Shown one piece after another: positions 17,069 through 24,814 of a stretch of DNA of 64,000 bases. Position 1 is the stretch's first letter. Each line of letters begins with the position of its first letter. Location: positions 1 to 64,000 of the forward strand of contig JBJHBJ010000010.1 in NCBI GenBank assembly GCA_050485425.1, written 5' to 3'. The notes beneath the pieces are model-generated. The model had not been told where the DNA came from. It was given only the letters and a program-made list of their open reading frames with translations, and did no database searches. The translations under genes were made by a program, and so were the position numbers. The stretch comes from LSCE01 sp050485425. Lineage in GTDB: Bacteria; Pseudomonadota; Gammaproteobacteria; Nitrococcales; Aquisalimonadaceae.

Positions 17069-18844
17069 TTACCCCCCTGCGGTGGAGGAATCCTCCTTCT
17101 CCTCCTCCGGGCGAGGATGGGTGCCGAGGTATTCCACGGCTTCCTCGGTGCTGAGGAAGATGCGGCCGTCGCCCATGGCGTCGAGCAGGCCGGAGCCGCG
17201 CAGGCGGTCCATGACCGGCCCCTTCACTTCGGCCAGGTGAAAGACGATATTGCTGCGGCCCAGGTTCTCGGCAAGCTGTTCCAGGGTTTCCAGCGCGCTA
17301 TGGTCGATGCGGTTGACGGCGCTGCAGATCAGCACGACGTGCTGCAGTTCGGGTCGCTCGGCCACGCGGCGGGCCACCACCTGTTCCAGGAAGGCGGTGT
17401 TGGCGAAGTACAGGCTTTCATCCATGCGCAGCAACAGCAGGTGCGGCCAGGTTTCCACATGGTGGCGTTCCTCGTTGCGGAAGTGCTCGGTGCCGGGAAC
17501 GCGGCCGACCACCGCCGCGTGGGGGTGACCGGTGCGCCAGAGGAACGTGCCCACGGACAACAGCAGCCCCGCGGCCAGTCCCAGCTCGATGTCCACCAGC
17601 ACCACGCCGAGAAAGGTGACCAGCAGCGCCAGCCCGTCGGCCCGATCGAAGCGCCAGGCCGCTTTCAGCGCCTTGACGTCGATCAGTGGAATCACCGCGG
17701 CGATGATCACCGCGGCCAGCACCGCCAGTGGCAGGTAGCGGAATACCGGTGTGAACAGCATGGCGGAAATGGCGACAAGCAGGGCGGTGACGATGCCGGC
17801 CAGTTGCGAGCGGGCGCCGGCCTCGAAGTTCACCATGGACCGGGCAAAACCGCCCGCCACGGGCATGGTGGCGGTGAGCGCAGCGCCGACGTTGGAGGCG
17901 CCCAGCGCGATCAGTTCCCGGTTCGGGTCCACCCGCTCACGTCGGCGCCAGGCCAGCACCCGGGCCACGGAAACGCTTTCCACGTAACCGATGATGCTGA
18001 TGACCAGCGCGGCAGGCAGCAACTCCAGCCAGTGCCCGCCGGTCAGGAACTGCAGGGACGGCATGGGCAGGCCGGTGGGGATGTCGCCAACCATGGCAAC
18101 CGCCGGCAGGGCGCGACCGGCGAAGGCGGAGATGGCCGTCGCGCCCAGCACCACCATCAGCGGCGCGGTGCGACTGGCCAGCAGCGTCAACCGGGGCGGG
18201 ATGCCGCGGCGCGCCAGGGGTTTCAGCAGTGGCGCGCGCTTGGCGGCCAGCAGGAGCAGCAGTGCCACGCCGCCGTAGAGCAATGGGCCGGATTCGATGC
18301 GTGGCAGGTGCAGGAGCAGGTGGTAGAGCTGTTCGTGGGTGTCGGCGTCCCGGGGCAACGCGATGCCGGTGAGCTGCGGCAACTGACTGACAATGATGAT
18401 GACCGCGGCTCCGCTGGTGAACCCGGAGAGGACCGGATGGCTGAGATAGTTTGCCAGTTCGCCCAGTCGGAGCAGTCCCATCAGCAGCAGGATGCCGGCG
18501 CTGAGCGCGGCCAGGGTGATGGCGCCGTGCAGCCATTCCGCGCTACCCGGTTCGGTGCCGGTGCCGGCAAGGGCGTTGGCGACCAGCAGCGCAGCCACGG
18601 AAACCGGGCCGACCGCCAGCGTACGACTCGTGCCGAACAGGGCGTAGATCAACGGCGGGAGTATGCCCGCGTACAGGCCGACAATGGGCGGCAGCCCGGC
18701 CAGCAGTGCCAGCGCCATGCCTTGCGGGACCAGCAGCAGGGCGGTGATGACGCCGGCGATGAGGTCGTCGCGTAACGCCGCACCACGGCTTCGGGGCAGC
18801 CAGTCGAGGATGGGTAGCCAGTGGGACAGTCTTTTCGACGGCAT
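17069..18844 (-). CDS. SulP-family anion transporter with STAS domain
   Basis: This is an inner-membrane secondary transporter of the SLC26/SulP family, usually for sulfate, bicarbonate or another anion. The 591 residues start with AALRDDLIAGVITALLLVPQGMALALLAGLPP, the diagnostic first helices. About a dozen more membrane segments follow, including NVGAALTATMPVAGGFARSM and FRYLPLAVLAAVIIAAV. A cytoplasmic STAS domain (about residues 440-560, LLLRMDESLYFANTAFLE and VVLICSAVNRIDHSALETLE) closes the protein. ATG 18844 (MPSKRLSHW) is chosen because longer starts run into an REP unit. The anion is undetermined. Confidence 0.9.
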   Translation of the reverse strand: MPSKRLSHWLPILDWLPRSRGAALRDDLIAGVITALLLVPQGMALALLAGLPPIVGLYAGILPPLIYALFGTSRTLAVGPVSVAALLVANALAGTGTEPGSAEWLHGAITLAALSAGILLLMGLLRLGELANYLSHPVLSGFTSGAAVIIIVSQLPQLTGIALPRDADTHEQLYHLLLHLPRIESGPLLYGGVALLLLLAAKRAPLLKPLARRGIPPRLTLLASRTAPLMVVLGATAISAFAGRALPAVAMVGDIPTGLPMPSLQFLTGGHWLELLPAALVISIIGYVESVSVARVLAWRRRERVDPNRELIALGASNVGAALTATMPVAGGFARSMVNFEAGARSQLAGIVTALLVAISAMLFTPVFRYLPLAVLAAVIIAAVIPLIDVKALKAAWRFDRADGLALLVTFLGVVLVDIELGLAAGLLLSVGTFLWRTGHPHAAVVGRVPGTEHFRNEERHHVETWPHLLLLRMDESLYFANTAFLEQVVARRVAERPELQHVVLICSAVNRIDHSALETLEQLAENLGRSNIVFHLAEVKGPVMDRLRGSGLLDAMGDGRIFLSTEEAVEYLGTHPRPEEEKEDSSTAGG

Positions 18845-18942
18845 CGAGCGGGTGTGGCGTCCTTTGCTGGGGTTGGCGTCTTCGCTGGTCACAGTATGGG
18901 CCGGTATGCGTGGCATGTGCCAACCGGAACCCGGTTGTGGTC

Positions 18943-19081
18943 GTAGATTGGGGTGAGCACAGCGAACCCCAACATCCGAAGCGTTCTGCGAACGTCGTGA
19001 AGCGGATGCGCAGAGCATCCTGGTTCAGGCGTCGTGAGCAGGTCGGGTTTGTTGGGGTTCGCTGTGCTCACCCCAACCTAC
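18943..19081. repeat. Inverted pair of GTAG-headed REPs (family A)
   Basis: Plus unit 18943-18974 (GTAGATTGGGGTGAGC) and minus unit 19050-19081. Just beyond, 19090-19104 is an AT-rich palindrome (TTTTTAT-T-ATAAAAA) between the photolyase stop and the repeat. Confidence 0.8.
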
Positions 19082-19124
19082 GGTATGCGTTTTTATTATA
19101 AAAATATTCTGGTTGGGTATAAAG

Positions 19125-20546
19125 CTAGCCGTTCCTGATGTTCTGGTAGGCGTCCAGGGCCTGCTTGCGGCTTTCCTGCAGATCGACGATGGGACGAGGG
19201 TAGTCCCGGCCGAGGCGGACGCCGGCCTGTTCCAGTACCTGTGCCGGGGCCTCCCAGGGCTGGTGTATGTGTGCAGCGGGCAGTCTGGCCAGTTCTGGCA
19301 CCCAGCGCCGGACGTAGTCGCCCTCCGGGTCGAAGCGTTCTCCCTGGCGGACCGGGTTGAAGATGCGGAAATAGGGCGCGGCGTCAGCGCCGCAGCCCTG
19401 TATCCATTGCCAGCCCATGCTGTTGTTGGCCAGGTCGGCGTCCACCAGCGTGTCCCAGAACCAGGCTTCGCCCTGTTGCCAGGGGACGCGCAGGTTCTTG
19501 GTCAGTAGCGAGCCGGCGATCATGCGCACCCGGTTGTGCATCCAGCCCGTTTCCCATAACTGCCGCATGCCGGCGTCGACGATGGGGATGCCGGTAAGCC
19601 CCTGCCGCCAGGCTTGCAGCCGGTCGCTGGCATCACCGGCCCAGGGAAAGTCCTCGAAGCGCCGGTCCAGCGGGCGGGTGGGCATTTCCGGGCTGTGATA
19701 GAGCAGATGGTGGGCAAATTCCCGCCACCCCAGTTCGGACAGAAAGCTGGCCGCGCCCTTGCTCGCGGACAGTTTCGAGACCTTGACTGCGGCCCAGGCC
19801 TGGCGCGGCGTGATCTCCCCGAAATGCAGATGCGGCGACAGGCCGGAGGTGCCGTCTTCGGCGGGGATGTCGCGCTGCCTGTCGTAGCCGTCCAGCATCT
19901 GCCGGATGAACCGTTCCAGCCGTTCCAGCGCGCCGTCTTCGCCTGGTGTCCAGTGTGGCTCGAAGCCGCGATACCAGGGGGTAGGGGGCATCAGGTCCAG
20001 CGCCGCCAGGGTCTCGCCGCGGGGCCAGGCGTTGGGCGTGGAAAGGCTGGGGGCGGGCACCGGCTCGGCGTCCGGCCCCAGTTTCTCCAGCGCACGCCAG
20101 AACGGCGTGAAGGCGCGGTAGCCGCCGCCGTCCTGCTTGCGCACCTCCCAGGGTTCCCGTAGCAGGCGGCCGTTGAAACTGTGAACCTCGATGCCGTCGG
20201 CTTTCAGTACCGACTTGATGCGGCGGTCCCGCTGGATGGCTTCCGGTTCGTACAGGCGGTTCCAGTAGACTGCTTCGGCACCGGTTTCCTCCAGTAATTC
20301 CCGCAGCGCGGCCAGGCTGTCGTCATGGCGGCGGATGATCAGGCGGGACTGGCGCCGGCCCAGGGCGGTTGCCAGACGTTCCAGGCTCTGGTGCAGCCAC
20401 CAGCGGCTGGCCCCGCCGGGCGTCCACTCCCCGTCCTCCGCAGGCGTGTGAAGGTAGACCGGAATCACCGGCCCACGGGAGGCGGCCGCGGACAGGGCGG
20501 GGTTATCAGCCAGGCGAAAGTCCCGCCGCAGCCAGACCAGGTTCAC
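19125..20546 (-). CDS. phrB: Deoxyribodipyrimidine photolyase
   Basis: This enzyme repairs cyclobutane pyrimidine dimers with blue light, using FADH- and an antenna chromophore. The 473 residues comprise the N-terminal alpha/beta photolyase domain (MNLVWLRRDFRLADNPAL) and the helical FAD-binding domain. The latter shows GTSGLSPHLHFGEITPRQ, ELGWREFAHH, and WMHNRVRMIAGSLLTKNL. The highly conserved DADLANNSMGWQWIQGCGAD and YFRIFNP follow. Length is typical of class I CPD photolyases. It starts 2 nt after the stop of a MerR-type regulator gene and is surely co-transcribed with it, an arrangement known for light-response regulons. The nearby folate genes (thyA, folA) are a separate unit. Confidence 0.95.
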   Translation of the reverse strand: MNLVWLRRDFRLADNPALSAAASRGPVIPVYLHTPAEDGEWTPGGASRWWLHQSLERLATALGRRQSRLIIRRHDDSLAALRELLEETGAEAVYWNRLYEPEAIQRDRRIKSVLKADGIEVHSFNGRLLREPWEVRKQDGGGYRAFTPFWRALEKLGPDAEPVPAPSLSTPNAWPRGETLAALDLMPPTPWYRGFEPHWTPGEDGALERLERFIRQMLDGYDRQRDIPAEDGTSGLSPHLHFGEITPRQAWAAVKVSKLSASKGAASFLSELGWREFAHHLLYHSPEMPTRPLDRRFEDFPWAGDASDRLQAWRQGLTGIPIVDAGMRQLWETGWMHNRVRMIAGSLLTKNLRVPWQQGEAWFWDTLVDADLANNSMGWQWIQGCGADAAPYFRIFNPVRQGERFDPEGDYVRRWVPELARLPAAHIHQPWEAPAQVLEQAGVRLGRDYPRPIVDLQESRKQALDAYQNIRNG

Positions 20547-20548
20547 GC

Positions 20549-21472
20549 TCAGTTGCCGTTGCGGTTGTAGCTGCCTGCGGCGACCGGCGGTATGTGCCGG
20601 CCGATGATCTGGAGAGCCATGTCCGGCGAGGGTATCGGCAGCAAGTGTTCGGGGGACGCGTCATCGACCCACTCCGCTGCCTCGCCCAGCAGGAACACGG
20701 GCGCATTCATGTCCGCGAGGGTTTTCAGCAGGTCGCCGGGGACTGGCTTGCGGGCGCTGCCGCCGAGCACCACGCCGGTACAGCGGCAACTGCCCAGGGA
20801 GCGTGCCAGCGTGGCGGCGGCGACGTCGGTCCCGAGAAGAATGCAGCGGTATCCGCGCCCCTGGGCCGCCACGGCCACCTGCATGGTGTCATAGTCGTCG
20901 CAATGTCCGGCGGCCGTGGCCACCAGCAGCTTCGGACCCACCGAGTACGGCGACTGATGATGGAAGCGGGCGTGCAGCTTGTTGCGCAGGAAAGCATGCA
21001 GGAAATGAAGGCGGCCCTGGATCAGGGGGTCGCCTTCGCTGGCGGCGCGCCGCGTTTCCCCCAGCAGCGGGTTGGCAATGCGCCGCATGACCTGATCCAC
21101 CGGGAACAATCCGAGTGCCGCCCCGTAGGCCTGTTCCAGGGCCTGATCATCCAGCGAGGACAGCGCGTTGTCCCAGCGGCGCCGAAGTTCGTCCCAGGTA
21201 GAGACGTCGGCCTCGGTCACGGTGGCGGCCGTGTCCTGCTGGGGCTGGCCGTGATCCAGCGCCTGCTCGGCCTGGCTGATGGGGATGCCGCGCTCCAGCA
21301 GCACCAGGATCTGCTGAATGCGGTCGATGTCCCGTTCCGTATAGAGGCGATGGCCTTTGGGTGTGCGCTGGGGCTGGATCAGACCGTATCGCCGTTCCCA
21401 GGCACGCAGGGTGACCGGGTTGACCCCGGTCATCGCCGAGATGGTGCGGATTGGATACAGCCCTTTACTCAA
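20549..21472 (-). CDS. MerR-family regulator with degenerate B12-binding-like domain (LitR/CarH type)
   Basis: The N-terminal MerR helix-turn-helix is clear: YPIRTISAMTGVNPVTLRAW, ERRYGLIQP, then GHRLYTERDIDRIQQI. The C-terminal half has a helical bundle and a Rossmann-like B12-binding fold (PKLLVATAAGHCDDYDTMQV, LGTDVAAATLARSL, GVVLGGSARKP). The usual DxHxxG cobalamin motif is AGHCDD: the His remains, but the Asp and Gly are changed, so cobalamin binding is doubtful. The start is TTG 21472, with AGGAG at 21481-21485 eight bases upstream; the ATG at 21526 lacks such a site and lies in the operator. The photolyase gene follows 2 nt later, suggesting control of light-damage repair. Confidence 0.85.
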   Translation of the reverse strand: MSKGLYPIRTISAMTGVNPVTLRAWERRYGLIQPQRTPKGHRLYTERDIDRIQQILVLLERGIPISQAEQALDHGQPQQDTAATVTEADVSTWDELRRRWDNALSSLDDQALEQAYGAALGLFPVDQVMRRIANPLLGETRRAASEGDPLIQGRLHFLHAFLRNKLHARFHHQSPYSVGPKLLVATAAGHCDDYDTMQVAVAAQGRGYRCILLGTDVAAATLARSLGSCRCTGVVLGGSARKPVPGDLLKTLADMNAPVFLLGEAAEWVDDASPEHLLPIPSPDMALQIIGRHIPPVAAGSYNRNGN

Positions 21473-21518
21473 CGGTTGCGCTCCTGCCTTGCCAAGCACG
21501 TAACGAAGGGACAGCCCT

Positions 21519-21534
21519 TTGTACAATTATTGTA
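21519..21534 (-). promoter_or_regulatory. Palindromic operator/-10 region of the merR-phrB operon
   Basis: TACAAT-T-ATTGTA (21522-21534) is a palindrome, overlapping a second one, TTGTACAA (21519-21526). On the minus strand TACAAT at 21534-21529 is a fair -10 box. No clear -35 is visible, as often at MerR-controlled promoters. It lies 30 bp from the end of the MITE-like element. Confidence 0.45.
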
Positions 21535-21564
21535 TCACTTATTTCGGCCTGTCGCCCAGCCTCT

Positions 21565-21840
21565 TTAAGGAAGCGCTGAAGTATTTACGCTATCGCGTTA
21601 CGGTCAGATAGTTCGCGATGCTAGGCGTGGTGCGCAGCGCCGTGGTCATTCCACGGCCAAGCGCCACAACAACGCAGCGCGAACTATCTGACCGTAACCC
21701 CCTGGGGCTCGGCCGGTTTTCGCCGGTGGCGGTGTCGCAAGCCACCACAGGTAGAACCACGACCTGCGGCGCCTTGCTCCTGGCCACGAACGAAAACCGG
21801 TCTCGAGCGCGATAGCGTAAATACTTCAGCGCTTCCTTAA
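21565..21840. mobile_element. 276-bp MITE-like element with 32-bp perfect terminal inverted repeats
   Basis: The left end (21565-21596), TTAAGGAAGCGCTGAAGTAT followed by 12 more bases, is repeated exactly inverted at 21809-21840. Inside, a second perfect 21-bp inverted repeat (21597-21617 with 21678-21698) abuts the left terminus. CCGGTTTTCG (21713-21722) pairs with CGAAAACCGG (21791-21800). The whole could fold as a long stem carrying two arms. It contains no ORF of transposase size. TTAA at both tips may be a target duplication. The right tip provides the folA stop codon. Confidence 0.8.
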
Positions 21841-22343
21841 CCGATTCTGTGACGCACCAGCGTTTCGTAGACCAGGGGGTACGGACTGCCTTCGCCCGCT
21901 TCCTGCGTCCTGCGGTCAGCCACCTGCCATTCCGCGGCATCGTAGGCCGGGAAGTACGTGTCGCCGGCGATATCCGCTTCCACCCAGGTGAGGTAGAGCC
22001 GATCGGCCTTCGGCAGGAACAGGCGGTAGATCTCGGCGCCGCCGATGACCATCACCTCTTCCGCGTCGCCGGCCAGTGCCAGTGCTTCGTCCACGTCGTG
22101 TGCCACATGGCATCCCGGTGCGCGGAAGCCGGTATTGCGGGTTATAACGATGTTTTCCCGGCCGGGCAATGGGCGGCCGATGGATTCGTGATTGCGCCGT
22201 CCCATGATGATGGGCTTGCCCATGGTGAGTTGCTTGAAATGGCGCAGGTCGTCGCGGATGCGCCAGGGCAGGTCGTTATTCCGCCCGATGACGTGGTCGC
22301 GGGTGAGTGCCGCAATCAGCGAGATAACCGGCGGGGCCACCAT
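21837..22343 (-). CDS. folA: Dihydrofolate reductase
   Basis: DHFR reduces dihydrofolate with NADPH, regenerating the folate used up by ThyA. The 168-residue protein shows ISLIAALTRDHVIGRNNDLPW, RDDLRHFKQLTMGKPIIMGR with the catalytic acidic residue in RDDL, IGRPLPGRENIVIT, and EEVMVIGGAEIYRLFLPKADRLYLT. Length is slightly above E. coli FolA (159). It starts 2 nt after thyA. Its TAA stop lies in the TTAA tip of the MITE-like element, so the insertion occurred at the very end of the gene. The C-terminus still ends like a normal DHFR last strand. Confidence 0.95.
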   Translation of the reverse strand: MVAPPVISLIAALTRDHVIGRNNDLPWRIRDDLRHFKQLTMGKPIIMGRRNHESIGRPLPGRENIVITRNTGFRAPGCHVAHDVDEALALAGDAEEVMVIGGAEIYRLFLPKADRLYLTWVEADIAGDTYFPAYDAAEWQVADRRTQEAGEGSPYPLVYETLVRHRIG

Positions 22344-22345
22344 GC

Positions 22346-23140
22346 TCAGACCGCCACCGGCGCCTTGATGTGCGGGTGAAACTGGTAGCCTTCCAGCCGG
22401 AAGTCCTCGTAGCGGAAGCCGAAGATGTCGGTGACCGCCGGGTTCAGGCGCATGGTGGGCAGCGGATAAGGTGTGCGGGTCAGCTGCAGATCGGCCTGCT
22501 CCAGATGGTTCACATACAGATGTGCGTCGCCCAGTGTGTGCACGAACTCGCCCGGCTCGAGGTCCGTCACCTGAGCCACCATCAGGGTCAGCAGCGCGTA
22601 GGACGCGATGTTGAACGGCACGCCCAGGAAGATGTCGGCGCTGCGCTGGTAGAGCTGGCAGGAGAGCCGGCCGTTGGCGACGTAGAACTGGAACAGTGTG
22701 TGGCACGGCGGCAGGGCCATGGAATCCACTTCCGCCGGGTTCCAGGCGCTGACGATCAGCCGCCGGGAGTCGGGGTTGGTCCGGATCTGCCGGACCACGT
22801 TGGCGATCTGGTCGATGGAGCCGCCGTCCGGCGATGGCCAGGACCGCCACTGCACGCCGTAGACCGGGCCCAGATCACCGTTGTCGTCGGCCCATTCGTC
22901 CCAGATGCTGACCCCGTGCTCCTTCAGGTAGGCAATATTGCTGTCGCCGCGCAGGAACCAGAGCAACTCGTGGATGATGGACTTCAGGTGCACCTTCTTG
23001 GTGGTGACCAGCGGGAAGCCCTGCTGCAGGTCGAAGCGCATCTGGTGGCCGAAGACCGACAGCGTGCCGGTGCCGGTGCGGTCTTCCTTGTGGGTGCCGG
23101 TGTCGCGGACACGGCGCATCAGGTCGAGATACTGTTGCAT
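22346..23140 (-). CDS. thyA: Thymidylate synthase
   Basis: ThyA methylates dUMP to dTMP using methylenetetrahydrofolate. The 264 residues equal the E. coli length. Motifs include EDRTGTGTLSVFGHQMRFDL, HELLWFLRGDSNIAYL, VYGVQWRSWP, SRRLIVSAWNP and ALPPCHTLFQFYV with the catalytic Cys. QRSADIFLGVPFNIASYA and HLYVNHLEQ follow. The start is ATG 23140; the longer in-frame ORF reaching 24037 merely overlaps lgt. It lies 5 nt downstream of lgt and 2 nt upstream of folA, so the three form one operon. Confidence 0.97.
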   Translation of the reverse strand: MQQYLDLMRRVRDTGTHKEDRTGTGTLSVFGHQMRFDLQQGFPLVTTKKVHLKSIIHELLWFLRGDSNIAYLKEHGVSIWDEWADDNGDLGPVYGVQWRSWPSPDGGSIDQIANVVRQIRTNPDSRRLIVSAWNPAEVDSMALPPCHTLFQFYVANGRLSCQLYQRSADIFLGVPFNIASYALLTLMVAQVTDLEPGEFVHTLGDAHLYVNHLEQADLQLTRTPYPLPTMRLNPAVTDIFGFRYEDFRLEGYQFHPHIKAPVAV

Positions 23141-23145
23141 GCCTG

Positions 23146-23958
23146 TCACCCTGCCTTGTCGGAACGGCCCTGGGGGATGTCGTTGCGCCGGTAGGCCAGC
23201 ACCAGCAGGAAGACGCCCAGCGCGATCATGGGTAGCGTCAGCAACTGCCCCATGGTGAACCAGCCGAATGCCAGGTAGCCGATGTGGGCGTCCGGCATGC
23301 GGAAGAACTCCACGAAGAAGCGGAAGACGCCGTACAGCGTCAGGAACAACCCGGCCACCGACATGGTAGGCCGCGGCTTGCGGGAGAACAGCCACAGCGC
23401 GATGAACAGGGCGACACCCTCCAGCAGGAACTGGTAGAGCTGGGAGGGGTGGCGCGGGTCCGGCCCCAGCGGAGGATAGACCATGCCCCACGGCACGCTG
23501 GTGACCTTGCCCCAGAGTTCGCCGTTGATGAAGTTGCCGATGCGTCCGGCGCCCAGGCCGATGGTGACCAGCGGGGCGATGAAATCCATCAGCCGGAAAT
23601 AGGCAATGCCGTGTTTCCGTGCATACAGCCAGCAGGCGAACAGCACGCCCAGCAGGCCGCCGTGGAAGCTCATGCCGCCTTCCCAGAGGCGGATCAGGCG
23701 CACCGGGTCGATCAGCACCTGGCCCATGTCGTAGAACAGAATGTAGCCGATGCGGCCGCCTGCGATCACGCCGAAGGCGACGTAGATCAGCAGGTCTTCC
23801 ATCTGCGCCGGGCGCACCGGGCTCCAGGGACGCCTGGCGGCTACCCGGCCCAGCCACCAGCCTGCCAGGAAGCCCACACCGTACATCAGGCCGTACCAGT
23901 GAATGGCCAGCGGGCCGAGCTGGAGCGCGACTGGATCGATGTCGGGATAGGTGAGCAT
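23146..23958 (-). CDS. lgt: Prolipoprotein diacylglyceryl transferase
   Basis: Lgt transfers diacylglycerol from phosphatidylglycerol to the lipobox Cys of prolipoproteins in the inner membrane. It is the first step for lipoproteins such as those at 7534, 8768 and 52440. The 270 residues contain about seven membrane helices. Conserved features are IHWYGLMYGVGFLAGW, the GGRIGYILFYD segment, WEGGMSFHGGLLG with the essential His, and GAGRIGNFINGELWGKVT, the Lgt signature with its key Arg. RHPSQLYQFLLEG and FFVEFFRMPDAHIG follow. It is the first gene of lgt-thyA-folA, with no obvious promoter motif in the short REP-free stretch before it. Confidence 0.97.
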   Translation of the reverse strand: MLTYPDIDPVALQLGPLAIHWYGLMYGVGFLAGWWLGRVAARRPWSPVRPAQMEDLLIYVAFGVIAGGRIGYILFYDMGQVLIDPVRLIRLWEGGMSFHGGLLGVLFACWLYARKHGIAYFRLMDFIAPLVTIGLGAGRIGNFINGELWGKVTSVPWGMVYPPLGPDPRHPSQLYQFLLEGVALFIALWLFSRKPRPTMSVAGLFLTLYGVFRFFVEFFRMPDAHIGYLAFGWFTMGQLLTLPMIALGVFLLVLAYRRNDIPQGRSDKAG

Positions 23959-24058
23959 GGGCGGATATTAATGGATGAGCCGCGCAATTCCCATCCGTGT
24001 TGCAGCGTAGCCAGTGCCGGGCGGCTACGCCCACCATCGGTTCGGGCTCGCGCCCGTC

Positions 24059-24193
24059 GGTAGCAACCGCTGCGCGGTTACTCCCCTACGGCGGGATGGA
24101 TGCCGGGGCGTGCGGGGGCTGTAGGGGGGTAATCGCCGCAGGCGATTGCCACCGATCCGGCCGCGAGGCCGGACAGGGCCGGGGCTCCCCTAC
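24059..24193. repeat. GTAG-headed REPs of family D
   Basis: Minus unit 24059-24089 and plus unit 24121-24153 have heads GTAGGGG and stems GGTAA.. / TTGCTACC or TTGCCACC. They face head-to-head. A further minus head (GTAGGGGAGCCCC) ends at 24193 and contributes the stop codon of the thioesterase gene. The same family recurs, heads outward, at 41338-41452. Confidence 0.75.
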
Positions 24194-24615
24194 GGCAGCG
24201 CATAGGTGCCGGTGACGTGGGCCACCGGCTTGTCCGGGTCTTCGCCCCACATCTTCACCGTGCTCACGATCAGCCGCCGGCCCCGTTTCAGCAGTTCTCC
24301 TTCCGCATAGACATCCGCCGCCGGCGCCTTGCGCAGGAAGTGAATGGACATCTCCGAGGTCACCGCCATGTCGACGCGGCCGACGACGCTGAACACTACG
24401 CCCCAAAGTGCGGTGTCCGCCAGCGTCATCAGCGCCGGGCCCGAGACCACGCCGCCGGGGCGCACGAACAGTTCCTGCCAGGGCAGCCGCAGCCGGGCGT
24501 AACCGAACTCCAGCGCCTCGACCCGGATGTCCATCATCTCCGCCAGCGGCACGCCGGCCCGGCAGGCGGTGTTGAATTCCTCGGCGGTGATCCTGGATAC
24601 GTCGCGTGCGGACAT
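24190..24615 (-). CDS. Hotdog-fold thioesterase (PaaI type)
   Basis: This protein is likely a hydrolase of acyl- or aroyl-CoA. The 141 residues form one hotdog domain: FNTACRAGVPLAEMMDIRVE, RLRLPWQELFVRPGGVVSGPALMTLADTALW with the conserved G..SG..... LAD helix, then VTSEMSIHFLRKAPAADVYAEGELLKRGRR. The Asp of LAD corresponds to the acidic residue used by PaaI-like enzymes. Next in line, transcribed the same way from further upstream, is an acyl-CoA synthetase, so the enzyme may clear CoA esters from a shared pathway. The TAG stop belongs to a GTAG REP head. Substrate is not predictable. Confidence 0.85.
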   Translation of the reverse strand: MSARDVSRITAEEFNTACRAGVPLAEMMDIRVEALEFGYARLRLPWQELFVRPGGVVSGPALMTLADTALWGVVFSVVGRVDMAVTSEMSIHFLRKAPAADVYAEGELLKRGRRLIVSTVKMWGEDPDKPVAHVTGTYALP

Positions 24616-24658
24616 GGATGGCTCCTCTGGATGTTGTTAGTTGTGCTTGCAGTCCGGT

Positions 24659-24814
24659 GTAGGGTGCTCAGAGCGCAGCGATGCGCACCATGGCGGGAGC
24701 GGTGCGCATCGCCTTCGGCTCTGAGCACCCTACAGTGAGCTAGATGTAGGGTGTGCACCGCTGGTGCGCACCTGCGCTCTCTGGAACTGTGCGCGCCTGC
24801 GGTGCACACCCTAC
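24659..24814. repeat. REP cluster: two inverted pairs (families B and E)
   Basis: Family B: plus 24659-24690 and minus 24701-24733. Family E: plus 24746-24772 and minus 24789-24814. The last minus head supplies the TAG stop codon of the acyl-CoA synthetase. Confidence 0.8.
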
